This document shows positions 49,925 through 57,805 of a DNA stretch of 64,000 bases, one piece after another (the stretch's first letter is position 1; each line of letters starts with the position of its first letter). The position numbers and the translations under genes were made by a program. Source of the DNA: Parapedobacter lycopersici. GTDB lineage: Bacteria; Bacteroidota; Bacteroidia; Sphingobacteriales; Sphingobacteriaceae. The notes below the pieces were generated by a model. The model saw nothing but the letters and a program-made list of their open reading frames with translations, ran no database searches and was not told the DNA's origin. The DNA is taken from assembly GCF_024643285.1 (NCBI RefSeq), contig NZ_JAMSLW010000003.1:124001-188000 (forward strand), given 5' to 3'.

Positions 49925-50343
49925 TTCTTTCTTATTATTTCAACCTTAATTCCGTCCCCGACATTGGTTTGCTCTAACTTGTCTGTTAGTCCATTCAGCC
50001 GCTGTGTGATCGATGGATTGTAAATACCGGCCATCCCACCCTCAATCTGATCTGATCTGATTTCGGTGCGTATGCGTGAACAGATAGTCAAAAATTCTTC
50101 GTATGCGCCGCCTGTGTTTGCAAAATAATTTTGCAAGCCAATTGGCATATCAGGATTATACGCAACGAAGCTCTCAAACCCTTCCATAGTCAGGGCGCGC
50201 GGTTTCTGTCTCATAACACGGTCAGCATCCTTTCCTACGTAGTCTTCGATAAGTATAGGATTGTTCTTGGCCCATTCTTTGTATTCTTCGAATAGGGACC
50301 AAAGTATTTCCGGGGATTTGATAAGAAGCGGTCTGCCAGCCAT
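49921..50343 (-). CDS. Terminase small subunit
   Basis: A 140-residue DNA-binding protein beginning MAGRPLLIKSPEILWSLFEEYKEWAKNN, with LTMEGFESFVAYN and a C-terminal LTDKLEQTNVGDG. It selects the packaging site. First gene of the late operon; only a partial -7-like TATATTGA is visible upstream, so late transcription may need a phage activator. Confidence 0.82.
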   Translation of the reverse strand: MAGRPLLIKSPEILWSLFEEYKEWAKNNPILIEDYVGKDADRVMRQKPRALTMEGFESFVAYNPDMPIGLQNYFANTGGAYEEFLTICSRIRTEIRSDQIEGGMAGIYNPSITQRLNGLTDKLEQTNVGDGIKVEIIRKK

Positions 50344-50380
50344 ATTGAAATCTGAAACTTTTTATACTTTCAATATAAGT

Positions 50381-50412
50381 TTTGACAACCAAAGAAGAAA
50401 CTATTACATTTG
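50381..50412 (+). promoter_or_regulatory. Promoter of the DUF2513-like gene
   Basis: TTTG (50381-50384), a 20-base gap and TACATTTG (50405-50412) match the consensus exactly, 17 bases before the ATG at 50430. Confidence 0.75.
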
Positions 50413-50429
50413 AATAAAGCCTAATCTGT

Positions 50430-50795
50430 ATGAAAAGAGACATGGATCTTATTAGAAGCATCTTATTGGATGCTGAAGAGAATGCCGTCGATGAAACCGA
50501 CTTCTACATGCCAGAAATACCTGAATACTCAGAAGACCAAATAAGTTATCATAATGGATTATTATATGATTCCGGCCTGATTAATGCGTATCGAACAGCG
50601 AATAAGACAAACGGAGTAAGGTATTATGTTAGGCGCCTTACCTGGCAGGGCCATGAGTTTCTGGATTCCGCAAGAAATGAAAACGTTTGGAATAAGGCTA
50701 AAGAGACGGCTAAGAGTAAGGGTCTCGATCTTGGGCTCGATGTCATGAAAGAGTTACTTGTCTCAATTACAAGATCAATGCTGTTTGGAAGTTAA
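50430..50795 (+). CDS. DUF2513-family protein
   Basis: A 121-residue protein with MKRDMDLIRSILLDAEEN, HNGLLYDSGLI and RLTWQGHEFLDSARNENVWNKAKE, the standard DUF2513 layout. The fold suggests a winged-helix-like domain, but the function is not known. It has its own consensus promoter and runs opposite to integrase and the late operon, overlapping the end of int by 4 bases. It looks like an independently expressed accessory gene of the lysogen. Confidence 0.8.
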   Translation: MKRDMDLIRSILLDAEENAVDETDFYMPEIPEYSEDQISYHNGLLYDSGLINAYRTANKTNGVRYYVRRLTWQGHEFLDSARNENVWNKAKETAKSKGLDLGLDVMKELLVSITRSMLFGS

Positions 50796-52072
50796 AACTT
50801 CCTGCCCTTATTAAACTCGTGGCCTTGTGTATTAATGCCTAAATCCCGCAAGTAAATCATTGTGGTCGCTAAATCTCTATGACGCATTAGCTTCATAATT
50901 TTGTACAGGTCTTCGCCGTCTTCGCCCAGGTGAACGGCACGGGTATGCTTATAGCAATAAATACCGTCCCGGATGGATAGACTAAGTTCGCTTTTGTATT
51001 TACGAAACTTTCGAGCAAAGAAGTCTTCACCAACGGTGTAGGGGGCACCAATTACGAACTTCTTGATGGACAGGGATCGCTTGTCTTCGAGTTTCCCGAA
51101 TACATAGTGATCAGCAGGCATCTTATCAATTCCCAGTTCATATAATAATTCCAAGAATTCGGGATAAATGGGTATAAATTCCGTTCTCCTGTTCTTAGCA
51201 GTTCCTGAATCGATCTTTAACGTTTTCGTTTTGAAGTTAAAATCACCAGCTTTTATAAATCTTGCCTCAGCTTCATTTCGTAATGTCGCATAGTAGACAA
51301 ACGAACAGAAATAATAAAGTAGGTGATCCCCATTTTCGAGCATAAGCTCCTTGAGCCGTTTAAACTCGTAGTCATTGAACGCTTTGTTCCCTGGACGGTC
51401 AACTCGCTTTCTTTTTAACGATTTGGTTGGAACCCTGGGAACGATGTCATCAAAGTTCTCGTGGTAGTAATTGAAAAAGGTTGTAATGTCGTTTAGGTAG
51501 TGGTTGTAGGTCTTGCCGCTCCAGTTTCGCTCTGATTTATGTGACTCAAGAAAATTCGTAACGATTGTCTTGGTTATCTGCGACAACGGTAGCGATCCGT
51601 AGTGGTTTTTGATAAGCCATGTCTTAAACAGGTTAAGTTCGGTCTCATACTTCTTCTTCGTCCGGGGCCGGACATCAAGTTTATTCAGGTATTCGTGGAT
51701 TAAAAATGATACCGGTCTACCGGCGTCAACGATCTCTGTTTCCTGCTCATCGAATGGCGACCAACCTTCTTTGAGAAGTTCCTTTATTGCGACAACCAGG
51801 TCACGTCCATACGATCGCTTAGCTGTCTTAGTATCATAATCAGAAAAACCCTTGAAAAACTTGAACCGGACGAATGCGCCTGTTTGCGGATGACGATACT
51901 TGAACCAAACAAACCAATCCCCGGTAGGGGATGGTGGTTCGTAAAGTTTTGGCCATTTCCATTTTGTTCTCACCTGACTGTTTTCGTCTGCGTTTTGGTC
52001 AGTTTGGTTTTGTAACTTATTAAAAATAAGCTGCTTAAAAGTGGAGTCGGAGGGATTCGAACCCTCGTCCAA
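50792..52072 (-). CDS. int: Tyrosine integrase
   Basis: A 426-residue recombinase if started at TTG 52072. The arm/core-binding part spans about residues 50-200. The catalytic domain has an Arg in TLRNEAEARF, the HTR box in YKHTRAVHL, a His in LMRHRD and the nucleophile Tyr in TTMIYLRDLG. No ATG start exists in the prophage frame: the first residues (DEGSNPSDST) are encoded by tmRNA and the att core, with TTG 52072 or GTG 51970 as the only good starts. On joining the ends the frame opens into an ATG at 10819 or 10795. It acts at the tmRNA 3' end. Confidence 0.9.
   Translation of the reverse strand: MDEGSNPSDSTFKQLIFNKLQNQTDQNADENSQVRTKWKWPKLYEPPSPTGDWFVWFKYRHPQTGAFVRFKFFKGFSDYDTKTAKRSYGRDLVVAIKELLKEGWSPFDEQETEIVDAGRPVSFLIHEYLNKLDVRPRTKKKYETELNLFKTWLIKNHYGSLPLSQITKTIVTNFLESHKSERNWSGKTYNHYLNDITTFFNYYHENFDDIVPRVPTKSLKRKRVDRPGNKAFNDYEFKRLKELMLENGDHLLYYFCSFVYYATLRNEAEARFIKAGDFNFKTKTLKIDSGTAKNRRTEFIPIYPEFLELLYELGIDKMPADHYVFGKLEDKRSLSIKKFVIGAPYTVGEDFFARKFRKYKSELSLSIRDGIYCYKHTRAVHLGEDGEDLYKIMKLMRHRDLATTMIYLRDLGINTQGHEFNKGRKF
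52041..52064 (-). repeat. attachment core, right end (in tmRNA)
   Basis: The 24 bases identical to 10746-10769. On this side the core belongs to the intact tmRNA gene, so tmRNA is preserved by the integration. Confidence 0.95.
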
Positions 52073-52407
52073 ACATGGTACAGTGTACGCTTTCTACATG
52101 CTTAGCTTCCGTTTGATTGTCGGGAAAGGGAAGGCCGGATGCTTGCCTGTACCGTTTTCCTTAGTTGCTGTTTCTCATCGGCCCGTCGCAACGCCAGACC
52201 AACCAGCTCCGTGGTTCGATGCCCCGGTTGCCTACGCTACGGAACCAAGCGCGGGCGGGACAAAAGCTAAACTAATTCTGAATTAGGCAGCTAAGGCGTA
52301 GTTATTTTCGCCATTTAAAAGTGTGAAAGTTAGGATTAAAGCGCCATACTCACAACGCGCTGCATGCTTACATAACTGGCTCCATCCTGTCAATTCCGGT
52401 CGACCCC
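52042..52407 (-). ncRNA. ssrA: tmRNA
   Basis: The 5' end GGGGTCG pairs with the 3' CGACTCC and the T arm is GAGGG-TTCGAAT-CCCTC. The messenger part at 52312-52283 encodes GENNYALAA then TAA, a tag typical of Bacteroidota. It rescues stalled ribosomes. CCA is not encoded. The prophage sits just past the 3' end, leaving the mature RNA intact. Confidence 0.95.
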
Positions 52408-52426
52408 ATGTTATGGAAACTGATTA

Positions 52427-52457
52427 CAAAAATACACAAATTTATTAGCAAATCAAA
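52427..52457 (-). promoter_or_regulatory. tmRNA promoter
   Basis: Minus-strand TTTG (52457-52454), a 19-base gap and TATTTTTG (52434-52427) match the consensus. The start would be about 15 bases before the mature 5' end, consistent with RNase P trimming. Confidence 0.8.
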
Positions 52458-52554
52458 TACATGCGGCCCCTGGAGTGTGCTTCAGCGTATTTGATATGAC
52501 TGTGCAGCCGGCAGTCGATTTACCCAGCATTAATGAGGGACCGATGCGGTATTG

Positions 52555-52594
52555 ACAGGGGGTTAACAGAGATTTACCTATGTCAACCCCCTGT
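52555..52594 (-). terminator. Hairpin after hisD
   Basis: Arms ACAGGGGGTT and AACCCCCTGT form a perfect 10-bp stem with a 20-base loop, 60 bases after hisD. No T-run follows on the minus strand, so it may need a factor or protect the 3' end. The region to 52426 holds nothing else but the tmRNA promoter. Confidence 0.5.
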
Positions 52595-52653
52595 TTACTT
52601 CTGTTAATTTCCGAAGTATCTTATACCAAAACCGGACGCCTTATCTGCATGGA

Positions 52654-53946
52654 TCAGGGGTTGCGCAGCCGCACCGATACCGCATTTTTATGCGCCTGCA
52701 ATCCCTCCAGTTCGGCAAGTACTTCAACGGTAGGGCCAATGTTTTCCAGGCCTGCCGCATCGATGCGCTGAAAAGTGATTTTTTTGACAAAAGAATCAAC
52801 CGATACGCCAGAATAGGAACGGGCATACCCGCTTGTAGGCAGCGTATGATTGGTACCCGAGGCATAATCCCCGGCGCTTTCGGGTGTCAGGTGTCCGAGG
52901 AAAACAGAGCCCGCATTGGTGATTTTCCGGATCAGCGGCTGCCAATCGTCCACTTCAATAATCAGGTGTTCAGGCGCGTAGTGGTTGCTGAATGTCATTG
53001 CTTCTTCCATGTCATCGCAGATCAGCGCGTAGGAATTGGCCAGCGCCTTTTTAGCAATATCAGCCCGCGGTAACTGCTGCAGCTGATCCTGCAATGCATC
53101 CTGCACCTGTTCCACCAGTGTTTGGTCGGTGCTGACTAGTATGGCCTGGCTGTCCGGGCCGTGTTCGGCCTGGGCCAGCAGGTCGGCCGCCACGTAGCCG
53201 GGGTTGCTGCTGCTGTCGGCCACAACCAATACTTCTGAGGGGCCTGCGGGCATATCGATGCTTACATGGCTCATGCCCTGTACCAGGTTTTTAGCCATGG
53301 TAACGTATTGGTTGCCCGGCCCGAAAATCTTATCTACCTTCGGTATGCTGGCAGTGCCGTACGCCATGGCCGCGACAGCCTGGGCGCCTCCGGCAAGGTA
53401 CACCCGATCTATTTTGAGCAGCTGCAGGCAATAGGCCAGATAGCCGTTGATTTTTCCGTCGGCCTGCGGGGGCGAACAGACGACAATTTCTTTACAACCG
53501 GCAATCCGGGCCGGAATACCCAGCATAAGTAAGGTGCTGGGTAATACCGCCGAGCCTCCGGGGATATACAACCCCACTTTCTCGATTGGCCGTGGTTCCC
53601 GCCAGCAGGTTACACCGGGCATCGTTTCGACCGTCCGTTCCTTTTTGAGCTGGACCGAGTGGAACCGGTGGATATTGGCGAAGGCGATTTCCAGTGCCCG
53701 TTGCTGTGTACGTCCGATGGAGGCAGCGCTGGTAGCAATCGCTTCCGCGTCGAGCACCAGGGACGTCAGCGTAACACCGTCGAAACGTGCAGCGTATGCC
53801 CGCAGGGCATCATCACCGCGACCGCGCACTTCAGCAATGATCTGGCGGACCGATTCTTCAATGTCCCGATTGGGGTCCGCATTGCGGGTAACCAGCTGTT
53901 CGAGTAACTCCCCGTGCAGTTGGCGGTAACGATAGGTAGTCAGCAT
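52654..53946 (-). CDS. hisD: Histidinol dehydrogenase
   Basis: A 430-residue enzyme for the last two steps of histidine synthesis. Landmarks are YIPGGSAVLPSTLLMLGIPA (about 128-147), KIFGPGNQYVTMAKNLV, DMPAGPSEVLVVAD, LLAQAEHGPDSQA (zinc/catalytic segment), NHYAPEHLIIE and the C-terminal GTNHTLPTSGYARSYSGVSVDSF. It lies 9 bases downstream of hisG and is the last gene of the unit; hisC and hisB, its usual neighbours in Bacteroidota, are not here. Confidence 0.97.
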   Translation of the reverse strand: MLTTYRYRQLHGELLEQLVTRNADPNRDIEESVRQIIAEVRGRGDDALRAYAARFDGVTLTSLVLDAEAIATSAASIGRTQQRALEIAFANIHRFHSVQLKKERTVETMPGVTCWREPRPIEKVGLYIPGGSAVLPSTLLMLGIPARIAGCKEIVVCSPPQADGKINGYLAYCLQLLKIDRVYLAGGAQAVAAMAYGTASIPKVDKIFGPGNQYVTMAKNLVQGMSHVSIDMPAGPSEVLVVADSSSNPGYVAADLLAQAEHGPDSQAILVSTDQTLVEQVQDALQDQLQQLPRADIAKKALANSYALICDDMEEAMTFSNHYAPEHLIIEVDDWQPLIRKITNAGSVFLGHLTPESAGDYASGTNHTLPTSGYARSYSGVSVDSFVKKITFQRIDAAGLENIGPTVEVLAELEGLQAHKNAVSVRLRNP

Positions 53947-53955
53947 GGTACTTCG

Positions 53956-54807
53956 TTAAATAATAATCTTTTCCACCGGCATGACGATGATGCCTTGTGC
54001 ACCGGCCGCTTTAAGCTTATTGATCTTATCCCAGAAATCCTGTTCTGCAATAGCCGTATGTACAGCAACCCAGTTTTCTTCGGCAAGCGGCACCACCGTT
54101 GGGCTTTTTACGCCGGGTAACAGCCGGATAATCGCATCCAGGTTATCGCGTTCCACATTAAGCACCACATATTTGGTTTCCTGCGCCCGTAATACCGATT
54201 GGATACGCTGCATAAGCTCCAGTACGATCGGGTCATTTGCAATGCCTGCCCGTCCGATGAGAATGGCCTCTGACGACAGCACGTCGGCAAACGGCTTGAG
54301 CCCGTTGCTGCGCAGCGTACCTCCGGTGGACACGATGTCGCAGATGGCATCGCTAAGGCCCAGGCCGGGTGATATTTCCACGGATCCGGAAATGGTCCGG
54401 ATATCGGCATGGATTCCATTGCTGTCGAGGAATTTTTTCAGGATAACCGGGTAGGAAGTAGCAATTGCCTTGCCTTCCAGGTCGCGCAGCTCCTGTGCAT
54501 TGCTTTGGTTAGGGATTGCGATCTTGAGCGTGCAGCGGCCAAAGCCCAGCCGTTGCAGGTAAGTGACATCCGCTTCCGTTTCATTAATCACGTTTTCGCC
54601 GACAATGCCCAGGTCCGCGATACCATCCTGTACATATTCGGGTATGTCGTCGTCGCGGAGAAACAGAATTTCAAGCGCAAAGTTGGCGACCGTGGTCATC
54701 AACGAACTTTTATAATTTTCAAAGCTAAGGCCGCAGTTTTTTAGCAGTTGTACTGATTTTTCATTAAGCCTTCCCGATTTCTGGATGGCAATTTTCAGGT
54801 TTTTCAT
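53956..54807 (-). CDS. hisG: ATP phosphoribosyltransferase, long form
   Basis: The 283-residue enzyme commits ATP and PRPP to histidine synthesis. It has IAIQKSGRLNEKSVQLLKNCGL at the N-terminus, IADLGIVGENVI, the PRPP site DAICDIVSTGGTLRSNGL (about 162-179) and a C-terminal regulatory domain (about 210-283) with LLPGVKSPTVVPLAEENWVAVHT, which in long-form HisG binds histidine for feedback inhibition. The 5' leader has a histidine-rich reading frame. Confidence 0.96.
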   Translation of the reverse strand: MKNLKIAIQKSGRLNEKSVQLLKNCGLSFENYKSSLMTTVANFALEILFLRDDDIPEYVQDGIADLGIVGENVINETEADVTYLQRLGFGRCTLKIAIPNQSNAQELRDLEGKAIATSYPVILKKFLDSNGIHADIRTISGSVEISPGLGLSDAICDIVSTGGTLRSNGLKPFADVLSSEAILIGRAGIANDPIVLELMQRIQSVLRAQETKYVVLNVERDNLDAIIRLLPGVKSPTVVPLAEENWVAVHTAIAEQDFWDKINKLKAAGAQGIIVMPVEKIII

Positions 54808-55186
54808 TCGTATAATTTTGTCTTTTATGGCAATGAGCCCGGTATGGATTGTTTTTCACTTGTTAGTCATTTCCAACGGTATTCAGGCAAGTTCCTGCCG
54901 CAGCTTGAAAGGGTGACGGAATGGATCACCCGCTGCGTCGTTCATGGCCTTTGGTGAATGGAACAATTCATGCAGATTTCATGTAAGCGTAAATGTGTTA
55001 GGGACGATGAACCGATTGCCTTTCGGCAGCGGTTCAATGAATTCAATTTATTAATCAACATCAGGGTTAAGTGCTTCACGTAGAAACATACATATCACAT
55101 ATCGCCACAAGGGCGGTGATGAAAATGGATGTGGTGAACCAAAGCAACCTGCATGTTCTCTATTAATAAATGAATAGTAATGAAGT
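54808..55186 (-). promoter_or_regulatory. his operon leader RNA (putative attenuator)
   Basis: A leader of about 380 bases lies between the promoter at 55193-55224 and hisG. It holds a histidine-rich peptide gene (55095-55154) and strong hairpins: TGAACCG-CGGTTCA with an inner TGCC-GAAA-GGCA (55008-55036), and GGGTGA-TCACCC (54911-54931), followed by TTT. This is the plan of ribosome-mediated attenuation. The alternative pairing needed for control is not worked out here. Confidence 0.6.
55095..55154 (-). CDS. his leader peptide
   Basis: A 19-residue peptide MQVALVHHIHFHHRPCGDM with five histidines in seven positions (HHIHFHH). It starts 32 bases after the predicted transcription start, with AGAGA before the ATG. 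Ribosome stalling at the His codons would report histidyl-tRNA shortage. Confidence 0.75.
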   Translation of the reverse strand: MQVALVHHIHFHHRPCGDM

Positions 55187-55192
55187 TGGGGA

Positions 55193-55224
55193 CAAATATA
55201 TAAGGTAAATGGAGACAATCCAAA
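55193..55224 (-). promoter_or_regulatory. his operon promoter
   Basis: Minus-strand TTTG (55224-55221), a 20-base gap and TATATTTG (55200-55193), a full consensus. Confidence 0.8.
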
Positions 55225-55233
55225 TTACGCGGG

Positions 55234-55262
55234 TTGTAATTCGGCAAAAAACTGTATTTTGG
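55234..55262 (+). promoter_or_regulatory. Promoter of the glycogen operon
   Basis: TTG (55234-55236), an 18-base gap and TATTTTGG (55255-55262) give a near-consensus promoter 21 bases before the GH31 gene. Confidence 0.55.
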
Positions 55263-55283
55263 CCTTAACTAAGAGGAGTATTT

Positions 55284-57758
55284 ATGGCAAAGGATTTTAC
55301 GAAACAGCAAGGCGAAGACCCAACAGATCAAAATGATGCAGGGCAATCTGCGGCAGTGCTGGATGAAGGGGTGCACCACGTCAATAACCCGGTGCTGGAC
55401 CTGCCGGAGATTACAAAGGATTACCTGGGGCCGGTAACTGGTCATTATCAGGAAAACAACAACTACTATTTTACGGATGGCGCTGCCTATGTGGAAGTAA
55501 AGGTGGTGAGCGATGAGATTATCCGGGTGCGGCTGGCACCACGGGGGCAGTTCCTGGAGGATTTTTCATACGCCGTTCCTGCGGCCGACCAGCACGTGTC
55601 GGTTTATCATGTTGAGGAAGACCAGGAGGCATACCGGGTAAAGACCAACACGGTGACCTGTGTGGTCCGGAAGTCCGATTTTCTGATTGCATTTGAAGAC
55701 CGGCAGGGTGAGGTGTTTAATCAGGACCACGCACCGATGCACTGGGAGGAAAATCCCGATTTCGGAGGATATTATGTATATTGTACCAAAACCGCTACGG
55801 CGGAGGAAGCGTTTTACGGCCTGGGGGATAAACCTACCCACCTGAACCTGCGCGGCGGAAGGTTTGTAAACTGGAATTCCGACACTTATTCCTTCCAGTT
55901 CAAACAGGACCCGCTTTACCGGAGCATTCCTTTTTATATCGGCCTCAACCAGGGCAATGCCTATGGTATTTTCTTTGATAATACGTTTAAAACCTATTTT
56001 GATTTCGCTGCGGAAGCGCAGGATCGGACCAGCTTTTGGTCGGAGGGCGGTGAATTGCAGTACTATTACATCCACGGTCCGCAGATGATGGATGTGGTAA
56101 AACGCTATCACAGCATTACCGGCACCCATTACCTGCCACCCCTCTGGGCATTGGGCTATCACCAGTGCCGCTGGAGCTATTATCCGGAGAGCCGGGTCCG
56201 CGACCTGGCAAAAAACTTCCGGGAGCGGAAAATTCCCTGTGATGCCATTTACCTGGATATCGATTACATGGATGGCTACCGCTGTTTTACCTGGAATAAG
56301 CATTATTTCCCCGACCCTAAAAAAATGATTAAAGCGCTGGCCGACGACGGCTTCCGGACAGTGGTGATGATTGATCCCGGGATTAAGGTGGATGAAAATT
56401 ACTGGGTGTTCCGGGAGGGAAAGAAAAACCGCTATTTCTGTCGCCGTGGCGATGATTATTTTATGGAAGGTTACGTGTGGCCCGGACGCTGCCAGTTTCC
56501 GGATTTTACCAACCCTAAGGTACGCGAGTGGTGGGGCGGACTCTACCGCGAGCTGGTGGAAGCCGGTGTGGCGGGCGTATGGAACGATATGAATGAACCG
56601 GCGATATTCGGTCGGGGAACGTTCCCTAACGACGTGCGCCACCAGTACGATGGCTACCGGGGTTCGCACCGGAAGGCGCATAACATCTATGGCATGCAGA
56701 TGGTGCGCGCCACGTATGAGGGCCTAAAGAAACTGTCCCAGAACAAACGGCCATTTACCATCACCCGGGCGGCTTATGCCGGCGCGCAGCGCTATGCTTC
56801 GGTGTGGACCGGTGATAACGTGGCTACCTGGGAACACCTGCGGCTCGGTGTGCTGCAGCTGCAGCGCTTATCCGTATCGGGTATGCCTTTCTGCGGTACC
56901 GATATCGGAGGTTTCAGCGGTGAACCTGATGCCGAGCTGTTTACCCGGTGGATTCAATTTGGTGTGTTTTCGCCGTTTATGCGTGCCCATTCGGCCGGCG
57001 ACACTGCTGAACGGGAACCGTGGAGTTTCGGGCCGGAGCACGAAGCGCTTAACCGGAAATTCATCGAGCTCCGCTATCAGCTGCTGCCTTATATTTATTC
57101 CGTTTTTTGGGAACATACGCAATATGGCTTCCCTATCCTGCGTCCGGTAACGATGCTGGAGCAGCGGGTCAGCAGTAACATTTACCGCGAGGAGGAATTT
57201 TGTTTTGGCGATAAAATCCTGGTTTCACCGGTGTTGAATCCGGCACAGGCGAGTAAAACAGTATACCTGCCCGAAGGCAATTGGTACTACTACTGGAACA
57301 ATGCCGTTTTTGAGGGCGGCCGGGAGCATGAAGTGGCTACGCCGTTGGATGAAATGCCCATGTTCGTTAAAGCGGGTACGGTCATGCCGCAATACCCGGT
57401 GATGCAATATGTACATGAAAAACCCATCACCTCACTTTCCCTGCTGGTATATCATGTATCCGGTGAAATTAATTCGTATCTTTATGAAGACCATGGCGAC
57501 ACGTTTGCTTATGAGCAGCGGGTTTATCTTGAAAAGCAATTTACGGTAAAAGGAACAGACAGCACACTTCGGATCAGCCAGTCGACGGATGGATTATACG
57601 TCGAGAAATATGAAGACTATACATTGCAACTGATTGGATTGCCATTTCCCGTGAAGCAGGTACTTGTGGACGATCGTCCCGTGTCGTTTGAGCAAAGTGC
57701 AGACGGCACCTGCCTGGTAAACGCGGCAAAAGACTTTAAGAAGATGATGGTCAGTTAA
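55284..57758 (+). CDS. Alpha-glucosidase, glycoside hydrolase family 31
   Basis: An 824-residue enzyme without a signal peptide, so cytoplasmic. The N-terminal beta domain spans about residues 40-260 (EEAFYGLGDKPTHLNLRG). The GH31 barrel has the nucleophile Asp in GVWNDMNEPAIF (about residue 435), WTGDNVATWEHL and the acid/base region GTDIGGFSGEPDAELFTRWIQFGVFSPFMRAHS. It hydrolyses alpha-glucosidic links at non-reducing ends. It leads an operon with glgB, glgA and glgC, which suggests a role in glycogen or maltodextrin turnover. Confidence 0.93.
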   Translation: MAKDFTKQQGEDPTDQNDAGQSAAVLDEGVHHVNNPVLDLPEITKDYLGPVTGHYQENNNYYFTDGAAYVEVKVVSDEIIRVRLAPRGQFLEDFSYAVPAADQHVSVYHVEEDQEAYRVKTNTVTCVVRKSDFLIAFEDRQGEVFNQDHAPMHWEENPDFGGYYVYCTKTATAEEAFYGLGDKPTHLNLRGGRFVNWNSDTYSFQFKQDPLYRSIPFYIGLNQGNAYGIFFDNTFKTYFDFAAEAQDRTSFWSEGGELQYYYIHGPQMMDVVKRYHSITGTHYLPPLWALGYHQCRWSYYPESRVRDLAKNFRERKIPCDAIYLDIDYMDGYRCFTWNKHYFPDPKKMIKALADDGFRTVVMIDPGIKVDENYWVFREGKKNRYFCRRGDDYFMEGYVWPGRCQFPDFTNPKVREWWGGLYRELVEAGVAGVWNDMNEPAIFGRGTFPNDVRHQYDGYRGSHRKAHNIYGMQMVRATYEGLKKLSQNKRPFTITRAAYAGAQRYASVWTGDNVATWEHLRLGVLQLQRLSVSGMPFCGTDIGGFSGEPDAELFTRWIQFGVFSPFMRAHSAGDTAEREPWSFGPEHEALNRKFIELRYQLLPYIYSVFWEHTQYGFPILRPVTMLEQRVSSNIYREEEFCFGDKILVSPVLNPAQASKTVYLPEGNWYYYWNNAVFEGGREHEVATPLDEMPMFVKAGTVMPQYPVMQYVHEKPITSLSLLVYHVSGEINSYLYEDHGDTFAYEQRVYLEKQFTVKGTDSTLRISQSTDGLYVEKYEDYTLQLIGLPFPVKQVLVDDRPVSFEQSADGTCLVNAAKDFKKMMVS

Positions 57759-57805
57759 CCTATTTAAATTGTTCACCGGATTTTGAATCCGTTTAACTGT
57801 TGTTT

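Larger units (their letters stand above)
10746..52064. mobile_element. Tailed-phage prophage integrated in the tmRNA gene
   Basis: The element is bounded by a 24-bp exact repeat of the tmRNA 3' end. It contains an integrase next to one end, an S24 repressor, an early operon, terminase large and small subunits, head protease, capsid, portal, tape measure, tail fibre and lysis genes. No structural gene shows an obvious disruption, so it may be inducible. Early genes run rightward (13977-28148), late genes leftward (50343-29127), and the genes left of the repressor run leftward. The base composition is more AT-rich than in the flanks. A long non-contractile-tailed (siphovirus-like) particle is suggested by the tape measure, with no sheath or baseplate-wedge genes recognised. 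Confidence 0.95.

Noticed and set aside
55566-56681. Long leftward open frame opposite the GH31 gene (371 codons)
   Set aside because: Antisense shadow of a GC-rich coding region; the translation is Ile/Val/Pro-rich with no motif, while the sense strand has full GH31 motifs.
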